Part shown: piece by piece, positions 58,970 through 64,000 of the stretch | Position numbering within the stretch: position 1 is the first letter of the stretch | How the letters are laid out: every line of letters begins with the position of its first letter | Assembly (NCBI GenBank): GCA_024663395.1 | Contig: JANFAH010000003.1 | Coordinates: 2,108,001 to 2,172,000, forward strand | DNA: 64,000 bases | Reading direction: 5' to 3' | DNA from: Pisolithus tinctorius | Taxonomy: Eukaryota > Basidiomycota > Agaricomycetes > Boletales > Pisolithaceae | The notes under the pieces: model-generated | Databases searched by the model: none | What the model saw: the letters and a program-made list of their open reading frames with translations, nothing else | What the model was told of the DNA's origin: nothing | Made by a program: the position numbers and the translations under genes

Positions 58970-59585
58970 AGTTTTTTGAGGTTTGGGTGTCGACGGCTTG
59001 CTCGTCCACCAGACGTGCGTTCTCTTTTGGCCGGAAGAGGGTTCAGATAAACAAATGTCAACAAAGCGCGTGGCTGTGCTGTGGGTTTGCCAAGCTCTGC
59101 TTCACTCTGCCCGCAACAACCTTACAGTCTTACACGGTGCTGTGATGGGTCACTGCGTTGGGTGTCACCCACAAGATAGTTTGTCTTCCGTCCTCCAAAT
59201 GCTCGCTTTGAGTGTTACTCTCGGCATTAGGCTCCACCGATCAATAACGGTCCCATTTGAGCTGCTACCTTGTGTTCCTTGCACTCCACAATATTATGTC
59301 CATTCCACCACATTCAACAAGCGTGCCTTCCCCGGTGTTTTGCTGGATTACCATTGTCGCACCGCCCGAAGCGCTGGTGGCGATTGGTGCTGTGATTGCT
59401 GGTTTGGGCACGATTGAAATGAGTTTCAGAACGTGATATAATGGCAGGGATGAGCGTGAGAATCGATGATGGGCTACTGGTGAAATCAAAAAGCCCACCG
59501 CCATTGCATCCTCTCTCGCTGTGGGCGTCCTCGGCTTCTGCTTTCCCCCCCTGCGGCGCGTGCCAGTTTATACACTCAAGCCTTC
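58970..59585. other. Divergent upstream region of RPL32 and the kinase gene
   Basis: 616 bp with the RPL32 leader exon and promoter, and the kinase promoter. A minus-strand frame (59265-59504) is open but carries no known motif. Confidence 0.45.
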
Positions 59586-61519
59586 ATGCTGGCCGAGTCT
59601 ACTTTCGACCGAACTTTTGATGATGATGACTGGCTTGCCCCCGCTCCATCCAAATTGCACAGGACGGCAAGCGTCGGCAATAGCTGGGGTGTTACCTACG
59701 TAGGGCGTGGTTTCGATTGGAGTACGAAGGACGACGATCATACGGAAGATATCCCCAGCCTAGATCCCCACGCGCTGCCCGACGAGTCGTTGAAAAGCGA
59801 ACCTGTTAGTTCATCCAGCTCAGTGCAACGATCACCGGTAGCTTCTCCCGTGCTGATCGTACCCTCGTCCTCTCAACCATCTCGTCCCACCGACCTCGGA
59901 CCGCTGATCGTACAGCCTTCGCCGTCGGTTCCGCAATTCTTTGCATCGTCCCCAGTAGCAGACTCTCCAGCTTCCTTCCAGGCTCCTTCCTCCCTCAGAT
60001 CTCACAGTCCCTTGTCTACCTATCATTCGAATGCACCCAATGCACGCCGCCCCTCTCTTTCGCGATCTCCCACTCTCCCGCGCCCCCGACGGCGGTCCTC
60101 GCAGCAGCGTGTCTCTCTCATAGCCGGACGGGTCTCCATTGCACCTATCGAACCACATTCTCCTCTTCCAATGCCACAGATACTACATCGCACGGGTAGC
60201 TCCACAAACTTGCTTTCGTCTGTGGCTAGTACAAGGGCTCCTTCGCCTGTGCACGATATAGTTCCAAGTAAAAAAACGATATCAGATTTCTTCATTGTCG
60301 GAGATTTAGGCCGAGGTGCTTATGGACTTGTCAAACGAGCGCGAGAATGCAACTCAGATGGAACGTTTGGGGTGAGGATGGTCTGGCATTAAATCAAGTT
60401 TATCCACCTCATGCACTCGCAGCAACTTGTAGTAATAAAGCAGATCATCAAATCTCGGATTCTCGCTGATTGTTGGAAACGCCATCACAAGTATGGCACC
60501 ATACCGATAGAGATCTTTGTCATGTCCGTCATATCATCCACATCGTACGAGCTTCCTCCCGTTCGTCCATGGAATCCGGGTCGCCAGCACCACTTCCCAC
60601 CTAAGACCGGGGAAAACGAATACTGGGAAGAGGGAAGGATTGTCAAAGGACATCCAAACATATGTCCTATACTGGATTTCTTTGAGGATAACCACTATTA
60701 CTATCTCGTTCTGCCTTCGACCGTACCCGAACGCCTTCCAGAGCAGTCGCCACCTCCAACTGACCTGTTTGATTTAGTCGAAGCCTACCCGGAAGGCCTT
60801 CCCCCGGGCCACATTCGCAGTTACTTGGGCCAACTCGCTGATGCGCTGTGTTTCCTGCATTCCCACGGCATAGGTGAGCGGCTGTGGACATCTTCATTTC
60901 TTCTGTTTTTACCGTCTATGCAGTGCATCGCGACGTCAAGGATGAAAACGTCGTCCTTGGACCAGATGGGACCTGTGTTCTGATTGATTTTGGCAGCTCT
61001 GGGTTAGTCAGAAAGAATGGTTGGGATACATTTAGTGGGACGTAAGTTTATTTGATACTCCATTTCGCACGCGTGTTCACGGACTGCTTGTAAAGTCTGG
61101 ATTACGCCGGCCCAGAAATTCTGCGAGGCGAACGTTACTACGGAAAGGAGCAAGATGTTTGGGCCTTTGGGGTCGTTGCATACGTTCTTCTCGTCGGAGA
61201 GTGCCCATTCCACACGGCAGCGCAAGCGCAAGAAGGCTTGGAATCGCCATTCTCGGATGCCTTCATTGCGTTGGACGATCGATGCGGCGATGAAAAGCAG
61301 AGAGTAGGTGAAGAAGAGGATGGGGGCGGAGCGCTAGGGGATGCTGCGGTGCTGGTAAGGGCATGCCTGCGGGTAGATGTGCAAGCTCGGCCGACATTCG
61401 AAAATATACTTCAATGTCGATTTCTGCGCGGTTATGATGGCTGGGGGATGAAGAGTCCCTATGGGAGTCAACGACCGCTCTCACCAAAGCCAGGTGCGTT
61501 TCCTGCATGTGTCAGCTGA
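59586..61519 (+). CDS. PSK1: Serine/threonine kinase, PAS-kinase (Psk) like
   Basis: 592 residues; exons 59586..60371, 60423..60873, 60924..61041 and 61096..61519. Residues 1-225 are Ser/Pro-rich without visible PAS domain. The kinase domain begins IGSG-like [23 protein letters not shown] (Lys), [20 protein letters not shown] (alpha-C Glu), then the catalytic loop [18 protein letters not shown], and [20 protein letters not shown]. These resemble the PSK/PASK branch of CAMK kinases (DFGS, LDYA-PE). An insertion lies between Lys and alpha-C and another in the C-lobe. PSK enzymes coordinate sugar storage and translation in yeast. The kinase is intact; the subfamily is inferred from motifs alone. 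Confidence 0.85.
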
Positions 61520-62093
61520 TTGGAGGCAACGAGTAGGAATGTCCCCTATAAACTGTTACCTGATTGCATGGGATAGAATGTCATTGGTTGTCCGTATTAA
61601 TTTCAAGCCGCTTCCACCTGTTTGGTCGATAGTATGTATTTATCACAGCACCACCCTGTCGGCCTCGTATCAAGCTTGCATCTACATTACAATCGTCACA
61701 TCATGTCTTACTGTTACTTGTAGCTAGCATCACAGCCACATCGAAGGAGTCATTCATCGCTTACTAAGCATCTCGGGTGGCGCCGAGCGGAGTTGAAGAG
61801 TTATATCAGTTTATCATCAAAAAATCGATATCGATAAAATTTTTCGATGCGGAAAGGGTATAATTATCAGCAAACGCCCTCTTGATCTCTCTTTCTTTCA
61901 TACCACCACATCCTCTCCCTTCTTCACTTTTTCTTTCTTTCTGTACTGTTAAGTGAGTATCGTCGTCGTTGTTTTCTTTTCTACATCAATCTGCATATTC
62001 TGTTTCTTGTACCCCTCCATCGTTATCCAAATCATCATCCGCCGCCCTGTCGTCGTATACTGACACATTATTTCTTTGTAGAAATACATCAAA
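61520..62093 (+). promoter_or_regulatory. Promoter and leader of the EF1-alpha gene
   Basis: An AT-rich stretch at 61803-61870 contains the 12-bp palindrome ATCGATATCGAT (61824-61835) and a TATAAT (61859-61864). A pyrimidine-rich leader follows (61885-61945), as expected for highly translated genes. An intron in the leader is likely: donor gtgagt at 61953, acceptor tttgtag ending at 62081 (129 nt), 12 nt before the ATG. Confidence 0.65.
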
Positions 62094-63845
62094 ATGGGAA
62101 AGGAAAAGACCCACGTTAACGTCGTCGGTAAGTGTTCTTTGATCTGCCCATCGGGTTGCGATCTGACTCGATCACAAGTCATCGGCCACGTCGATTCCGG
62201 AAAATCAACCACCACTGGCCACTTGATCTACAAGTGCGGTGGTATCGATAAGCGTACCATCGAGAAATTCGAGAAGGAAGCCGCTGAACTCGGCAAAGGC
62301 TCCTTCAAATATGGTGGGTCTCTCAGTGACCTGGACCAGCTTCGCATCATAAACTCATCCGATCCTGATAGCATGGGTACTTGATAAGCTCAAGGCTGAG
62401 CGTGAGCGTGGTATCACGATCGATATCGCCCTCTGGAAGTTCGAGACACCAAAATACATGGTCACTGTACGTATCGATTTCTTCCTTACGCGATCTTGGT
62501 TACCGATCGCGGAATTTTTTGTAGGTCATTGATGCCCCTGGACACCGTGACTTCATCAAAAACATGATCACCGGTACCTCCCAGGCTGACTGTGCCATTC
62601 TTATCATTGCCGCTGGTACTGGTGAGTTTGAGGCGGGTATCTCCAAGGATGGTCAGACCCGTGAGCACGCCCTTTTGGCGTTCACGCTCGGTGTCCGCCA
62701 GCTCATTGTTGCCGTCAACAAGATGGATACTACCAAGGTACGTTTTGTCCTTCGATTGCCTCTGTTCGAGCGTTTACGAGATATCATTAGTGGAGCGAGG
62801 ACCGTTTCAATGAAATCGTCAAGGAAACTTCGACTTTCATTAAGAAAGTTGGCTACAACCCCAAAGCCGTTGCATTCGTCCCTATTTCGGGCTGGCACGG
62901 TGACAACATGTTGGAAGACTCCACCAAGTATGATTATCTCTTTTTGTTGCAAACCGATTCTCATCCGTTGAATAGCATGCCATGGTACAAAGGTTGGACC
63001 AAGGAAACCAAAGGTGGTGTCGTCAAGGGCAAGACCCTTCTTGATGCCATCGACGCCATCGAGCCCCCCGTTCGTCCTTCTGACAAGCCTCTCCGGCTTC
63101 CTCTCCAGGATGTCTACAAGATTGGTGGTATCGGCACAGTACCAGTAGGCCGTGTCGAGACTGGTGTCATCAAGGCTGGCATGGTCGTCACGTTTGCACC
63201 TTCGAACGTTACCACTGAAGTCAAGTCCGTCGAAATGCACCACGAGCAGCTTGTTGAGGGTGTTCCTGGTGATAACGTCGGTTTCAACGTCAAGTATGTA
63301 ATTTCGACAGGTTGAGGGAATTACTTGTTGACCTCACCCATAGGAACGTCTCTGTCAAGGATATTCGTCGTGGTAACGTCGCCTCCGACTCCAAGAACGA
63401 CCCCGCCAAGGAGGCTTCATCTTTCACTGCTCAGGTCATTGTCCTCAACCACCCTGGCCAGATCGGTGCTGGCTACGCTCCTGTGCTTGATTGCCACACC
63501 GCCCACATCGCCTGCAAGTTTGCCGAGCTCATCGAGAAGATTGACCGTCGGAGTGGCAAGTCGCTTGAGCAGGCTCCTAAATTTGTCAAGTCCGGTGATG
63601 CTTGCATCGTGAAACTTGTTCCATCCAAACCCATGTGTGTGGAGTCCTACAACGAGTACCCACCTCTCGGTCGTTTCGCCGTCCGTGACATGAGACAGAC
63701 TGTCGCTGTCGGTGTCATCAAATCCGTCGAGAAGACTGACAAGACTGGAAAGAGTATGTCCCTGTATTTCCCCTTATCGCCCCGTTCATGGTTGACCGTA
63801 TTTCCAGTGACCAAGTCTGCGGAGAAGGCCACCAAGAAGAAGTAA
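62094..63845 (+). CDS. TEF1: Translation elongation factor 1-alpha
   Basis: 459 residues; exons 62094..62127, 62179..62313, 62372..62466, 62525..62737, 62791..62927, 62976..63293, 63344..63753 and 63808..63845. GTPase motifs [17 protein letters not shown] and NKMD are intact; domains 2 and 3 include GRVETGVIK and [20 protein letters not shown]. The C-terminus ends in Lys (ATKKK). It brings aminoacyl-tRNA to cytosolic ribosomes and bundles actin. Intron positions are typical for basidiomycetes. Codon choice is strongly biased to C-ending codons compared with neighbours, as expected for high expression. Confidence 0.98.
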
Positions 63846-64000
63846 ACGATTGTAGAAGTAGTGTATCGATCTTCTTTGTTTTTCTCTGTTTCCTTAGTTT
63901 TACTTCTCGGTATACATACCTGCATATCTGTAAGCACATCAATGAAGACAGCGGGATGTAGTATTCCCCGCCCACGAAAGCGCTCGAATCAAAACAATCA

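Overview
The window is a gene-dense stretch of a filamentous basidiomycete nuclear genome, most probably an agaricomycete. The evidence is the many short introns (mostly 45-60 nt, about 157 reconstructed by hand), compact spacing and protein families such as Pil1/Lsp1, an RlpA-like secreted barrel protein, a fungal NAT4 and a PAS-kinase-like kinase. I found 34 protein genes that read as intact models, one more gene truncated by the left edge (IPI1), one tRNA gene, one clearly broken gene (an amidase), and no transposon or CRISPR array. All exon joins were inferred by reading frame, splice signals and family knowledge; no alignment or transcript was available.

Layout. 1-6.3 kb: 3' end of IPI1 (+), an unexplained block of hairpins, a secreted RlpA-like protein (-), eIF3h (-) and a ZRC1-type zinc transporter (+). 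6.3-14.5 kb: a tandem minus-strand run of MED5, a GRIP-domain golgin and PEX14. 14.6-19.4 kb: mitochondrial EF-Tu (+), glycine cleavage H protein (+), the complex I ESSS/NDUFB11 subunit (-) and the SPF30 Tudor protein (+). 20-22 kb: two divergently transcribed, related genes of unknown function that share a leucine-zipper-like block. 22.9-31.7 kb: RIO2 (-), NAT4 (+), PIL1 (-), eIF4E (-), MTM1 carrier (+), VAM7 (-). 31.8-39.6 kb: SNF4 (-), SSH4 (+), cytosolic aspartyl-tRNA synthetase (-), mitochondrial aspartate aminotransferase (+). 40.4-45 kb: a looser, gene-poor section with one hypothetical ORF, a four-TM SUR7-like protein and the amidase pseudogene. 45-50 kb: peroxisomal thiolase (-), mitochondrial L32 (-), NDUFA5 (+), a Stm1/SERBP1-like RNA-binding protein (-). 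50.3-64 kb: a long SPP1-like PHD protein (+), LSM1 (-), tRNA-Ser(UGA) (+), the TFIIIC subunit TFC7 (+), MEMO1 (-), ribosomal protein eL32 (-), a PAS-kinase-like kinase (+) and translation elongation factor 1-alpha (+).

Themes. Housekeeping dominates: ribosome assembly (IPI1, RIO2, eL32), translation (eIF3h, eIF4E, EF1-alpha, AspRS, mt EF-Tu, mt L32), respiration (two complex I subunits), peroxisomes (PEX14 and a thiolase) and eisosomes (PIL1, possibly the SUR7-like protein). Several pairs share very short bidirectional promoters (63-150 bp between start codons). The most notable observations are a thiolase ending in the peroxisomal signal SKL, an unusual number of apparent GC-AG introns, a paralogous divergent pair of zipper proteins of unknown function, a hairpin-rich noncoding block at 1.15-1.6 kb, and a TFIIIC subunit gene placed directly behind a tRNA gene.
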